DNA of 64,000 nt from Symbiodinium natans. Its lineage: Eukaryota > Sar > Dinophyceae > Suessiales > Symbiodiniaceae. The notes beneath the pieces are model-generated. The model did no database searches. It was not told where the DNA came from and worked only from the letters and a program-made list of their open reading frames with translations. The first letter of the stretch is position 1. Each line of letters starts with the position of its first letter. The position numbers and the translations under genes are program-made. Below, in pieces: positions 47,800-58,599 of the stretch. The DNA is taken from the NCBI GenBank assembly GCA_905221605.1, contig CAJNDS010000380.1, positions 378,001 to 442,000 on the forward strand, given 5' to 3'.

Positions 47800-48718
47800 C
47801 TTGGCAGCGACTCTGGGCACTCGGCTTGCCAGAGGGATCTGTAAACTCGAAAGTTGCTTTCGCCTCTCCTGCGGAGCCTTCATCTCCTGTGGCCAACCTG
47901 AAATGGCAGCGCAAGGCCGAATTCTCGCAAGTAGAGCTTAAAAAACTCCCGTGCAACTTCCTGGCGCTCTGGTGTTCAACTCAGCCGGGTGCCAGAGCGT
48001 CATCAGCAAACTCACCGGAGGCGGATTTGGCTTTCCTCAGAAGCAGTAAGCTAGAGTGTCGCAGACAGACAAGCCATGAGTTTGCCTCCTGAGACACCTA
48101 TCCTCAAGCAAGGTCCTTTCTACACAAGACACAAGACCAGTGCTCATGCTTGAATGGGTTAAGTTCTTCATTCCTGCACAACGAAGCTGCAAGCTCGATT
48201 CCAGACGCTGAGCCAGTCGGGCACACGTTTTGCGGGGGACCGACAGGTCTTCTCAACGCGTCATCACCTTCGGATACCTTTACGTGAATGCCTGCGCCGG
48301 CTGAGGACCAAGGGGCCGGGGACGTTGAAGTTAATCATAGCCCCGCAAGTCTCAACGTCCAACTCGGCATTCCTAGGAGACTGACGTGGCGCGACGCAGC
48401 AAGCCTCACCAACTTACTCAATCTCAAGATACATTAAGATTCTCAAAAAGTGCTGGGGTCTTCATCGGATTGTCAGACGTGCTGGGGTCTTCGGCGAGAG
48501 TCACAATCCACGACTGCGAGTTCCCGCTGGGCTTGATGGTCAAAGAGCTGCCAGCAATGATCACCTGCTGAGAAGATGGAGAGAAGGGATGGAGAAGGGA
48601 GCTTGGAATGGCTTGGAGCTCAAAGAAGCTGGAAGATGCTGGAAGATGCTGGAAGAGGCCAGCGACAGGCCTCTTTCTTGTCGCCATCATGCATGTCTGC
48701 GAAGATGCCATGAAGTTC
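47800..48718 (-). CDS. ADMHDGDKK-TIKPSG-FNVPG-FTDPSG module, copy 2
   Basis: Exons: 48718-48671 (16 codons, ELHGIFADMHDGDKKE), 48564 to about 48500 (VIIAGSSLTIKPSGNSQSW), 48372-48317 (NAELDVETCGAMINFNVP), and 47868-47800 (EAKATFEFTDPSGKPSAQ). Donors are GC (48670), a non-canonical GA-type one, GC (48316) and GT (47799). Exon order, lengths and motifs match copy 1, 2.4 kb downstream in transcription. The DNA is clearly diverged, so the duplication is not recent. Copy 2 is the 5'-most recognised part of the large gene. Confidence 0.65.
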
Positions 48719-49599
48719 CTGCAAGCGGCAAATGGCGGCAATGGACTCTAAAGTTCTTTTTAAAGTGGCATATGGATGCTCCTGCGGACAGTTTCGGCCA
48801 AGTGCCGAGGATGCCAGCAATCCCAGTACCCTGCGCAAGGCGTCTTCGGTATTCTTCTGTGCAACATTCCATGAACAGAAGTCGAGGTGTGTCGTACAGA
48901 ACCTTGCGACCTCTGCATGGAGTATCACTGAGAACAATATCTTCAAGAGCTGTGCAGCTGGAGGCATCTGCTTGCAGCACGAGAAGCCGGGTAAACATTG
49001 TCGGTTCGGTGTCGGAACAGTCTCAGTCTGAGCCAAGTGGGCCAAGTGTAACGAGGCTCTCCAGCTGTTTGCGGGCCACTTTGCGGCATCAAACCTCCGT
49101 CGCCAACAACAAACCCAGAAGCTCAACATCAGCCCACGAAGAAAAGGTAGAGCTCTGCCGTAAGGGAATTTGTTGGGTTGGGGGAAAACCCATTCCCAAG
49201 ACTTCTTTTGAGCGTTAACTTGTCGAATTTCGGGTCCACCCCTATAGACTCAAGGACTGGCCTAAACAAGCAAGCGCGACCAGGAATGCCGCTCCCAACT
49301 GTTGCAGCAGTCAGCCGCTTGAACAGCATGTTGACTTCGGTACCAACTGCCAGGTCCCTTAAGCCATAGGTGGGGTTCTGATGGGTTTCTTGGGATGGCT
49401 GTAGGTTGGGGAGGCTAAATAATGGCTCTCGACAATTCACATGATGGTAACACGAGTCGAATCGGTGCCATCTGCCCATCCTTTTCCCGGAGCCAAGCCA
49501 CTCTGTCCTGTGCCTATGTACACTGCCTGAAGGCGGGGCACTTCTGCGCCAGAGAGGTTTGTCTCGAAGGGTGCCGGCTGCAACTCGCAATTGACTGAC

Positions 49600-49654
49600 C
49601 TTGCTGGCCTTTGGCATTATTCTTGGTCTTCCTGCGTGGTTCGGCTTGATCATC
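49600..49654 (-). CDS. Short charged exon, unknown
   Basis: The exon is 55 nt (18 codons + 1), between acceptor ATCTCGCAG (AG at 49655-49656) and donor GTCAGTC from 49599. The peptide DDQAEPRRKTKNNAKGQQ is very polar and could be a linker or a cytoplasmic juxtamembrane segment. It could belong to the large gene or to the membrane protein upstream. Confidence 0.5.
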
Positions 49655-49744
49655 CTGCGAGATTACCTTCACCACAATTGCGCCGGAAGGTGAAACAGGT
49701 CGTCTGCAAAGCAAGGGGCTTGCAGAAGCTCGCTACAGAGTCTT

Positions 49745-50045
49745 GTGTGGATCCAGGCGTGTCGTGGCAGCCGAGGCTGGCATCAAACGGCTCAGCGCCT
49801 CTTCGTCGGCAAGCGTGGCAACTGAGGGCTTGCAGATTCCCTTGGCCTTGGCGCCGAGTCCCCTCACGGATCGCGCGGTGGTATCCGAGTATCCCCCAAT
49901 TAGCGACCCACAAAGTATTGTGGTCATCGCTTGCAGAACATACTTGAAACCTTGTATAGCAGGAGAGCCCTGCGGCTTACCTGACACACAGTCTGACCCG
50001 GAAAGTCTGTCGCCCTCACAACAGGACTGTCTGGGCGCCGCGCCT
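49745..50045 (-). CDS. Possible exon(s), membrane-type segment
   Basis: A minus open frame includes FKYVLQAMTTILCGSLIGGY, then GLGAKAKGICKPSVATLADE. It has one hydrophobic segment and several internal GT/AG sites, so it may be more than one exon. Confidence 0.35.
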
Positions 50046-50683
50046 CGCGTTATTTGATTGCCTGGAGGCATAGAGAAGAAAGTCAGACGGAGTTAAACCA
50101 ACCGAAGACAGGTCCTAGCTTCTCTCAGCTGCCATCACCGGATACGCAGGTGCCCAGTGTGAATGAACTCCCGCACCTCTCCAAGCTGGTTCCATTCTTC
50201 GGCCTGCGAAAGCCGCGCTCCTGGCACGACTGCCGCTGGCATCTGAAATCGATGGGAACATGGAAGATCTACCGAATGGTCCTGTGTATTGACCCATAGG
50301 ATAGGTTCAAGTCACAATGAGGCCGCATGCACCGACACTTCTCGTTTAGCATCGATAAGCGATGTCCACGAAGCTACCTCTCCATACCTGAAAGTGGCTC
50401 CGGTCCTCGCCAATAGCTGCTGCCGCTTCAATCGCAGCTGCTGCTTGAGCCTTGCATAGGCGGCTAAGACAAGCGTGACAAAATGCATGAGGGCGTAACC
50501 TGTGCAACGACAAATCGTTCAGGCTCCGGGTACATCCGTCGTGACATCCATCATGTGGAAACTTCAAGTGGGCCTCCGATTAGCAATAGAGCGAAGTTTG
50601 GCCGGTTCAGAAAGGTAAAAAAAATACCTCAGAACAACTCTGAATTTGGGTGGGAAGTCTGCTCCCAGGGTAAATGTCCGAAC

Positions 50684-50685
<2 letters not shown>

Positions 50686-50716
<31 letters not shown>
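50686..50716. repeat. C31 homopolymer
   Basis: An uninterrupted run of 31 C on the plus strand, G on the transcribed strand. Confidence 0.9.
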
Positions 50717-50719
<3 letters not shown>

Positions 50720-50970
50720 CCAGCTCTCGAAGATTGTCAGGCAGCCATTGTTAAGCTTTAATTGTCAGGGTTTTACTCCCTGCCTCTTTCTGGCCCCTCT
50801 TCCCCAGACCCTGCCGGGGGTCTACAAACCTCCCTCGAACCTGAGCTTGGTCAGATGCGCGGTGCTTTTAGCACCTGAAGGCCTTGACTCTGAAGTCTGC
50901 AAGTCCACCAAGTAAGCCTCACGGCAACCCCCCCGAGCTCAACCAGAAAATCCTCACATGAGTCTGAGGC

Positions 50971-51052
50971 CTGTTGGCTTCGCCGGGGAGCTTCCGAGCG
51001 CGACCTTCAGCCACGCGATCATCGCAGCTAAGACAAAGGCTGCTGTAGCAAG
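50971..51052 (-). CDS. Transmembrane-segment exon
   Basis: The exon is 82 nt (27 codons + 1), between AAG (51053-51055) and a GC donor (50970). LATAAFVLAAMIAWLKVAL is a clear membrane-spanning helix. The flanking peptide (GSSPAKPT) is polar. It may belong with the exons at 49.7-50.0 kb. No family is recognised. Confidence 0.5.
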
Positions 51053-51059
51053 CTTTACT

Positions 51060-53195
51060 CCCAAGATCTCCCAAGCACAGTCGTACATCAGATACCATAT
51101 ACATCGTACACTCAACTGTAACGAACGAACACGTGAGAGTGAAGCCGCAACAGCGATCGCCATGAAGCCCTGCCTAATGGGACTGGGCCGGTTGGCAGAC
51201 CTTTGCACAAGATCTGCACAGCTCTCAGCCGGCTTGAGACAAAGGCTGGGGCTTTGAGTTTCTCTGGCTGCTATGGGCTATGGCATTGATCATGGGGATG
51301 CCACAAGGCTGATGTGAGCAGAAGTTTTCCACTGTGTGGTCGCAACATTTGACAGCAGGACTTTGGAGGGCAGCGGCGGCAACGTGTGATATCGTAGGAC
51401 TTCGCATCAGACGACATCTTAAACTGAAGGGCATCAGCCGACAAAGATTTTGTGAGTGCACATCGGTGCTGCAGTGGTTGAGCATCCCACGGTGCAACAC
51501 GTCCACCGGGAGTAGCCTGCAGAAGCAAACCGGGATCCAGTCGGAAGAAAGTACAGAGAAGCAACTCAGACTAGGCATCAACTCGCATCGAGTATCTCGG
51601 ATCCAGCACATCAACAACGTGTTGCTTTGCATATTTCTTAGGGATTCGTGTGTGTGTGTGTGAAGCCCCAATGCCTTGCTCTCCGGCACGGGTGGGAGCG
51701 ACGCCGACTTTGTCACGGAGCCAGGTGCACCTTGGATGGGGGCTACTTTTCATCAAGCTCTGGCAAGCCCCGAGCCACAACAGATGTCGCTCTCATCTCA
51801 TGGCCTTAATACTCTTAATACTCCTCCTTATCGCGTTTTCAATACGCTCCATCGGCTGCAGCTCCGACTCATTTCTTCACATCCTCCGAGGCCCCCTAAA
51901 CCCTAAACCACACACGGCGGGAGCCACCGTTACAACAGGGTCAAAAGGCATCAAAGAAGTCGAGTTCCCGACCCTGACTTCCTCGACCACGGCCGCGGCC
52001 TCTCTCACGCTTTGATAAGCGTTCAGGGTTTCGGCGGAGTTTATGTCAGGAGCCAAGTGCTGCAGTCGAACTGTCAGACCAACACAACACCCGACTCTAA
52101 ATACAAAGGGACTGCGATCCCTCCTTGTGCAGGTCCCGATCGCGCGCCACGGCCGCCTGGCAACGGAGGAGCTCCAGGTCTGACCCCTTTTTGAACCCTC
52201 CTTTAACCCCCTCTAACTTAGCCTCTAATCCGATAAACCCTCTAAACCCTACGGGGCGACTGTAAATCTTATGGTTGCTATAAAACCCTATATATATATA
52301 TACCCTCTATATACATATATATATATATATACCCCTTTGGTCGGTGGCCTGGACCAGCCTCGGAATTCTCCGACCTGGCATGGCCAAGTCAGTTGGCCCC
52401 TGCTTGGAAATTTCCCAAAAAAAATCCGAAGCAAGGTCGATTGTGTTGCTCCATAGCGTCACTGCCATCCCCGTGCATCAGGCTAGCTGGCTCGGGAGTT
52501 CCTTTATGGAAGTTGATCCAATTTGCTTTGTCCCCGAAGTGCATCTTGCGCGAACATCAAAGTTACTCTCGCTGAACTTTAGCACACCAAATTATCGATG
52601 TGGCTGCGTTCTGAAGTGTTTGAATTCGGACATCGATGAGAACACCTGCCTGGATGTCGGACGCTCTTGGCTCACGGCTTGCTCTCCTGGAGACCGGTTA
52701 CATGCCGCCAGTAGCCGTATTGTCTCATGGAGCGAATTCAAGCCGGGCAATATCTTGGATCAGTCCTCTCCTAAAACATGTTCTGACGTTGCTGATGTTG
52801 TTTATCTTCCGGAGGTTGCACCATGACATGGAACCCTGCATTGAGCTGATGCAATTTCGAAGGGCTCCCAACGATCACCTCCTACACACAAGGCCCAAGC
52901 CAGCACAGTCAGACGCGCGTCACTAGACCACAAAAGCACACTAAATATTCCTTGTCTTGCAGCTGAACAAACAAGAACGACGTCTTTCCTAAACAGCTGG
53001 GCTCCCTGCGCGGCTTCCGTCGAGGGCCTTGGGCTTGCTCCGCAGCCTTCATGAGCGCTCCTGGCTTCGAAGGGTGGGTAGAGGCAGACTGCAGGCCCTT
53101 CCGCCATCGTCTGGCCCAGCAGTCCTTCTGTGTTTTTTGCCGGTTTTGTCGGGCCGCTCCGAGGTGCCTTCGGCTTGTACGAGAAAACCCCTCAG
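51060..53195. other. No gene called; CCCTAAACCC-type short motifs
   Basis: The longest plus frame (52344-52826) has no motif and no support. Two tandem copies of the plant-type telomere heptamer (CCCTAAACCCTAAA) occur near 51894-51907, with scattered CTCTAACCC-like sequence at 52195-52250. Confidence 0.4.
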
Positions 53196-53201
53196 ACTCA
53201 C

Positions 53202-53246
53202 CACGCAACCACCAACGGCTTGTGCAACCACAGGGGTCAGTGAAGT
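53202..53246 (-). CDS. Possible short exon before a GTGAGT donor
   Basis: LYFTDPCGCTSRWWLR ends at the canonical donor GTGAGT (53201). The F-T-D-P-x-G part recalls the FEFTDPSG exons of the 45-48 kb modules, but the match is short and the acceptor is unclear. Confidence 0.25.
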
Positions 53247-54639
53247 ACAAGGTGCATGTGCAAAGCTTTAGATAGGAGAGTTTCAGAGCAGCTGGGCATA
53301 GCAGCTGGCATTGATAGACAACGGTTCAAGGTTTCGGCTTCGGGGGGCTTAGGCTAGTTGGTGTCACTTTGTGTCGGTTAGCACTCTGCGTGTCCTTGGC
53401 TTTTCCATTGTACAACCCCAAAGCCTTGCCTGCCCTTCCGTTGTAGGTGCAGGCGACGCCGATTGCGGCTTCTCATCGCCAGTGCTAGGGGAGAGAGACC
53501 CCAGAGCATCTGGTGACCTCTTCAGGTTCGCATCTGGCAACAGGCAACGTTAGGTAGGCCACCGCAGACTCACCCAACACATGTGACACAGGTCCGGCTT
53601 TTCACTGGTCGAAGCTTCCAGCAGCGCGTTTGCCTTCAAAAAACCAAAACACATCAATCAAACGATCATAGGAAGCAGAATGGCTGTCCTCCTCGGCCGG
53701 CGTCCGCATAGGCATCTTCACAGGCCTCATGAGTTTGGCTTTCTGTTGCTTTTCATCATTGAGTCCACAACTTTTGTGGTGCAGCTCAGAGACTGACGAC
53801 TCGTTGGCAGACAGAGCACCTTGCCATACAGCGTCTTAGCCATCACCCTGTCTCTCGCCGAAAACTTCGCTCAGCATCTGTACGCATGGCGACTGATATG
53901 CCTGATCCTGCAGCATCGCAAATTAACTGAAAGCAAGTGTAGATTGAGCTGCATTTTGTCACCGTTTCAAAACAATCGCAGTAGCAATAGCGAAAGCGGC
54001 CGGAACTGTAGCGAAGGCCCCCAAAGCCACTTAAAGCCATTGCACAGCATGTCCAGAGTCTGTTGTGCACGACGCGAACCTGGTGAAGGCACTTTTGTTT
54101 GAGCACGGTAACACGGCTAAGGAAAAATGGGTGCGCACATTGTGCCAAAAGATGCCGCACACTTGTCATTGAAAACCATGTTCGGACGACGCAAGCCGCT
54201 GTCGAGAAAGCTAAGCTAGGGCGACCACGCCTAACTGCCTAATGTGCTGCCGAGGGTGATTCACATGTTTTGCGGGTCCTATGACTTCTGTTCTCTCGGG
54301 CTGAGTGGTTTTACGATGCCCTAAGGAGCTGCTGGTCTTACAGTATGTTTTTGCCGTGCCGCCTAAAATGTCATGATCAGTACCTCGTTGTAGCGTGTCA
54401 GTGTGTGTGTGTGTGTGTGTGCAAGTTTGCGGGGGCATCTCACTTGAGTCACTTCAGCATTCTCGGAACCATCTCTTCGGCCTGGTTCGGGCGAAGGAGT
54501 TGGCGACAGCATGGGCGGCGACAGCGGAGACATCAAGCGGTCCGAGGAGTGGCCACGCCTTGCGGGGTCCGCTTTGGGAATGTCAAAACAGCAAAAGGGA
54601 GCTTCAGCGTCTCAAGATTTACTTCAGAATTGAGCTTGT

Positions 54640-55110
54640 GGCAACATGCAGGACCCCCACACCCTGCACATCTCAGGAACCCGACCGCTTTGGCGACATC
54701 ATCCGATAACTGCGGGCGATGTAGGCGTGGAACCTCGGTCAAAAAACTGCAGGAAGCGAGCCTGGGTGGCTTCCATGAAGTATGCCATGTATGCTTCGCG
54801 CTTCGCCCCGCAAAAGTGCTGCGCGCCAGGCTTCTGGTGCTGCGCATCGGCCACTGCAGCGCTGGCGCGGAAGCAGCGCAGGGCCTCGTCAATCACAGGC
54901 GCCCCCCGGCTCTCGCCTTAAAGAGCTCTGCGGCACGCGCCTCCTCTGCTGCGGCTGCCTCAGTAGAGGCCATCTCTGCAATGGCGTCTACCTCTGCCTG
55001 CGGGATTCCATCACCTGCTCGTTGCGCAGCAAATGCAGAGATCATCAGCACCAGAAGCAGTTTAGTCTTGCTTTGTCTCGCTGCCTTGCACAAGGGCAGT
55101 GGATGTGAGA
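54640..55110 (-). CDS. Ala/Glu-rich gene fragment with a frame break
   Basis: The upstream part reads AEVDAIAEMASTEAAAAEEA and then RAAELFKARAGG. It is followed in another frame by VIDEALRCFRASAAVADAQ, then CGAKREAYMAYFMEATQ and ARFLQFFDRG. The frames meet at a run of six G on the coding strand (54902-54907 as C on plus); one extra G would make them continuous. Both parts look coding. The start near 55040 and the downstream exons (SDDVAKAVGFLRCAGCG at about 54600-54690) are tentative. No family is recognised. Confidence 0.4.
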
Positions 55111-55283
55111 TGAAAGTGAGCAGCAAGCTCCTGAAACAGGGTCGAGTCAGACCACTTGGAAGCCCCCCGGGGATATGTCGTGGACGAATGCAGGGCAGGA
55201 ACTGCAAAAGCAAGAAGCTACTTTCTTTGACAATACGTGATGATGCATAACGCACAGTGAATTTAGACCCTGCAATCCCCGGA

Positions 55284-55407
55284 TCAGTGAGCCTCCTCAT
55301 CCAAGAAGTTGTCGCCGTCGTCGGCGTCGCCCTTGCGCAGTTTTGCTGAGGCATGCGCAACTGGGCCAGACACACGCTCACCGAACAGGATGCCCTCAAA
55401 ATACTTA
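55284..55407 (-). CDS. C-terminal exon, acidic tail, unknown
   Basis: The acceptor is GATTTCCAG (AG at 55408-55409) and the stop is TGA at 55284-55286. It encodes KYFEGILFGERVSGPVAHAS, then AKLRKGDADDGDNFLDEEAH. This is the end of a gene whose upstream part is not identified. The nearest recognised exons upstream are the ARM repeats at 57.4 kb, so it may be their C-terminus. Confidence 0.55.
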
Positions 55408-55419
55408 CTGGAAATCCTA

Positions 55420-57380
55420 CTGGCGGTAGGGGAGTGAAGATAGGATTACTTTGAAGTTGGATATGGGGGTGGGCTCCGGGCTAAAACCCTCACGCCCCGC
55501 GAGGCGGAAAGTTTCAGTTGGGGATCCCACAGGATGGCTACGGGGAGTATATAGTGTCAGGGGCTCATGTAGAAACACAAAAACCGCCTCAAATTACGAA
55601 GCTGGCGCAATGAAAGGGCCATTCCACGCCGTGCCTCCAGCTTCGGGTCCGCTGTGTCCTCTTCCGAGTCCTCGACTTCTTTTTGTGGATGGAAACTACC
55701 GCTGACTAAATTACGCTGGACCAAAATCTCGATGCCACACACACCATGGAGTAAATGTATCCGTCAGGGGAGCGACGGCACTTTAAAAACAAACATCCCC
55801 ACACATCACTGGGCTGGAGTCTGCTCTCAACGCAGAGATTCCTCCCCGTCGCTTTCATTCTCGCTGGCAGCTCGGCTGAGCTGATGCAGTAAGAACTCCA
55901 GCTGCCTGACAAGAGGTTCTTTCTGAGAAAGCTGCCCATGGTCGCCATCACCGGCAAGACATGCTGAGTCTGCTATCGGAGGAGTACCGCTGACCTCTGG
56001 AGGAGGTCATTGTCAGGTCCGACTCGCTTCAGCCTGCCATTCTGAGATCACCCCAAGAGACAAACCAACCAGGTTAAGTCATTGCTGATATACCGTGATT
56101 TCCACGTGCTCCAGCTGTTTTCGTTCGACTAAAGATGACTCAAGGGGATCAAGCTCCCGTTGGATCGGAGACATGGCGCTGAATACGGCCCTAAATAACT
56201 AAATATACAGATGTATATATATATATATACATGTATTTACATATGCAGAAGATGTACAGATGCATCCTGCAAGTCAACTCACCAAGCAATGGAGGCGGCA
56301 TCACGCGGAGCGAAAGACCGCCTCCAGGCAACAGCAGTGAAGCCCCGAGGATGAGAGTCTGGAGGCGGGGTCCCATCGCAACCCTGAGAACTACCTTGAG
56401 CGCCCAAAACCCTGAAAAAGGTGGGTTCGGAACCCAGAACCGGGTTTTCCGGAAGATTTTGTCCAAAACTTGGTTTTGACTAACAGAACCGGGTTCTTTC
56501 AAAATGTGACGTATAGAGCCCGTAAATACTCGTCGGAAAACCCTTTAAAAACCGTCGAAAACCCATTCAAAAAAAAAAACGTCGGCTTTCATTTGCCCCT
56601 ACAAAACCCGGTTTTGGTTTCCAGAACCTGGTTTTAAAGTAGAACCTTTTTTGGGGGGTTGTGGTTGCTGAAGGTATCCCAGGCTCGAACGCTCGAGGAC
56701 CACAGCGCCCTTGCTCAATTTTCTCAAAACCTAAGCAAAGGTCCTTGCAGTCGAACCCCCGAGCCCAGACCTCAGCGCCCTTCTGCTGCGCTTCTGCCCG
56801 GATCGCACTCACCTTACTCGCCGCTAGAAGCAAATGGTTGCTGAGACCAGAAAATTCTCCTAAGAGCGCTTAGAGTGTTTCGTTGCAAAGGCTGGAATCC
56901 CAGCAGCGCCTTCAATCTTTCCTGAAGTTGATTTGAGACCGAAGATGAAACGCCTCGGGGTATTTGGGGGGGGGGGGGGGGGGGTTGAGAGGGATCCTAT
57001 AATCAAGGGATGCTAGGAGGGGCTAGGAGGGACGCCTATGGGACCGCTTACAGTAATCCTACTCCCATCCACTACCCTAAATAACCCCAATGTATAGCCC
57101 CTAGCTCCGGCACAGCGACTGCAGATTGGGGCCCATGGCTCCAAGCAGCGTGTAGAGCGTCCCATTGATGTGTGTTCGAACCTGCCATCATGCTCAAGAT
57201 GTAGCACACCTTCGTCAGCGTAAAACCGTTCATCGCCTCATTCACCTGACCTGTCTGACAAAATGCCCAAACCAGATTCCGTACTGAAAAGAGCTAGATA
57301 GCTGAAGCTGCTGTGCTGCTAACCCCTCCTTCTGACTACTCATGAGCATCCAAGCAGAGCTAGCAAGCCACCACAATCCA
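55420..57380. other. No gene called; AACCGGGTT repeat cluster
   Basis: No exon was supported. It holds the palindrome cluster at 56419-56645 and a G19 tract at 56966-56984. Confidence 0.4.
56419..56645. repeat. Cluster of AACC(C)GGGTT-type palindromes
   Basis: GGGTTCGGAACCC, AGAACCGGGTTTT, AGAACCGGGTTCT, AAAACCCGGTTTTGG and AGAACCTGGTTTT occur within about 230 bp, both as self-palindromes and as inverted partners. Poly-A (10-11 nt) sits in the middle. Confidence 0.7.
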
Positions 57381-57388
57381 CCCATAGC

Positions 57389-57834
57389 CTGCGGGTTCGG
57401 ATGCTCGATCAAGCCTACGAGAATGCCATATGCTCCCAGATCTGCACACCTAAGTGTCGGGTTGTCATGAGCAAAGTCTGCAGCACCGCACGACACGGAT
57501 CCAAACAAAACTATTGAGTAAAACTGCTGCCCGGCACTTCCACAGTTGCTATGCTATCAACACGATGATGCATCTGGTACATATGGCACATGGTGTCTTT
57601 TGTACACTACTGCAAGCAAAAAGGATTCAGAGCTCGAGGAAGGAGAGAAAGCGATTCTTTGCATGTGTACATAGTGTGTATAAATATGTAAAGGTGAATG
57701 TGTATATATAATATATGGATATCTATTCATTTTTTGGTTTGGTTACAGTCATTTCTTTATGCCTGTCGATTTCTTTTATTTGTTATATTTATTTATCGAT
57801 ATTTCTTTGTTTGTTTGTATATGTCTATTCATAG

Positions 57835-57876
<42 letters not shown>

Positions 57877-58599
57877 TTTTTAAAACTATGTATTGCACAA
57901 AAACATATATATATATATATATGTATATGCGTGTGTGTGTGTGAAATGTATGTATGTGCACTCCCCGGGACTGTCCGGGACATTCCGGGACTGTCGCCGT
58001 CGCCGCCCGGCCGAACGGAGCGTGAGGTTCATGAGGAGCGCTGAGGTGAACTGCGCAGGAGGTAGGATGCTCGTGATTGGGGCTTTGCCAAACGTAGTGT
58101 GGTGCACGAAGGGTTGTGAGGCCATGTTGTGCATGGATTCGGACTCGATTGCAGACGGCCGAGCGAAAGCACTTCACATCCGACTCAGTCACTAACACAG
58201 CAATTGAGCCATGCAGAGCCAGGATCTCTCAAGTGGGCGGATAGGCTGGCAACAGGTAGCACACCTCGATAGAAAAGTCCGGCGTTTCTGGGCCCTCTCC
58301 AGGACCCAGTCGACACCTTCGTCAAAATCATAGTTGTCTCGGTGGTTCAACATGGCAGGGGCCTTGCAACATGGCACAGCAACAGCAAAGAAAAGTAAGG
58401 ATTCCACCATCCTTGACCGCTGCTATTGCTGTCTGCATCTCCTTCCACCCTTCGCACTGACCTGCAAGACACAGAAATGAAGGCCATGGATGTTTGCAAG
58501 CGGAGTCAATGGAAATTCATGGCAGCTTGCGGTGTCATGTGGCCCGCGCTCAAGCAGCTTGAGGACGACATCCAAAGCACCAAGCTGAATCATCTTGGA
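57389..58599 (-). CDS. Armadillo-repeat protein, three recognised exons
   Basis: Exons: 58599-58531 (23 codons, SKMIQLGALDVVLKLLERG, then PHDT; GC donor at 58530), 58362-58265 (98 nt, APAMLNHRDNYDFDEGVDWV, then LERAQKRR; GT donor), and 57449-57389 (61 nt, CADLGAYGILVGLIEHPNPQ; GC donor at 57388). L-G-A-L-D-V-V-L-K-L-L and L-G-A-Y-G-I-L-V-G-L-I are ARM third helices. H-x-D-N-x-x-x-x-E-G-V-x-x-x-L is the following helix pair. More exons are expected; a possible one (ILMLESIGMLRLLNSMSS) lies near 59400-59470. ARM proteins are scaffolds for protein binding. A plus-strand reading of 58475-58611 plus 58720 onward also has good splice signals but no motif. Confidence 0.55.
57700..57922. repeat. AT-rich island with (TA)n
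   Basis: A pure TA run lies at 57836-57874 with another at 57903-57922, in TTTATTTG-type sequence. It sits in an intron or gap of the ARM gene. Tyr/Ile-rich frames are artefacts. Confidence 0.9.

Noticed and set aside
54345-55250. A 301-codon plus-strand open frame, the longest in the window
   Set aside because: It has no motif, starts in a GT microsatellite and lies opposite minus-strand exons with better coding character.
57698-57944. Hydrophobic plus-strand frames resembling a small membrane protein
   Set aside because: Same reason: AT-rich simple sequence with TA repeats.
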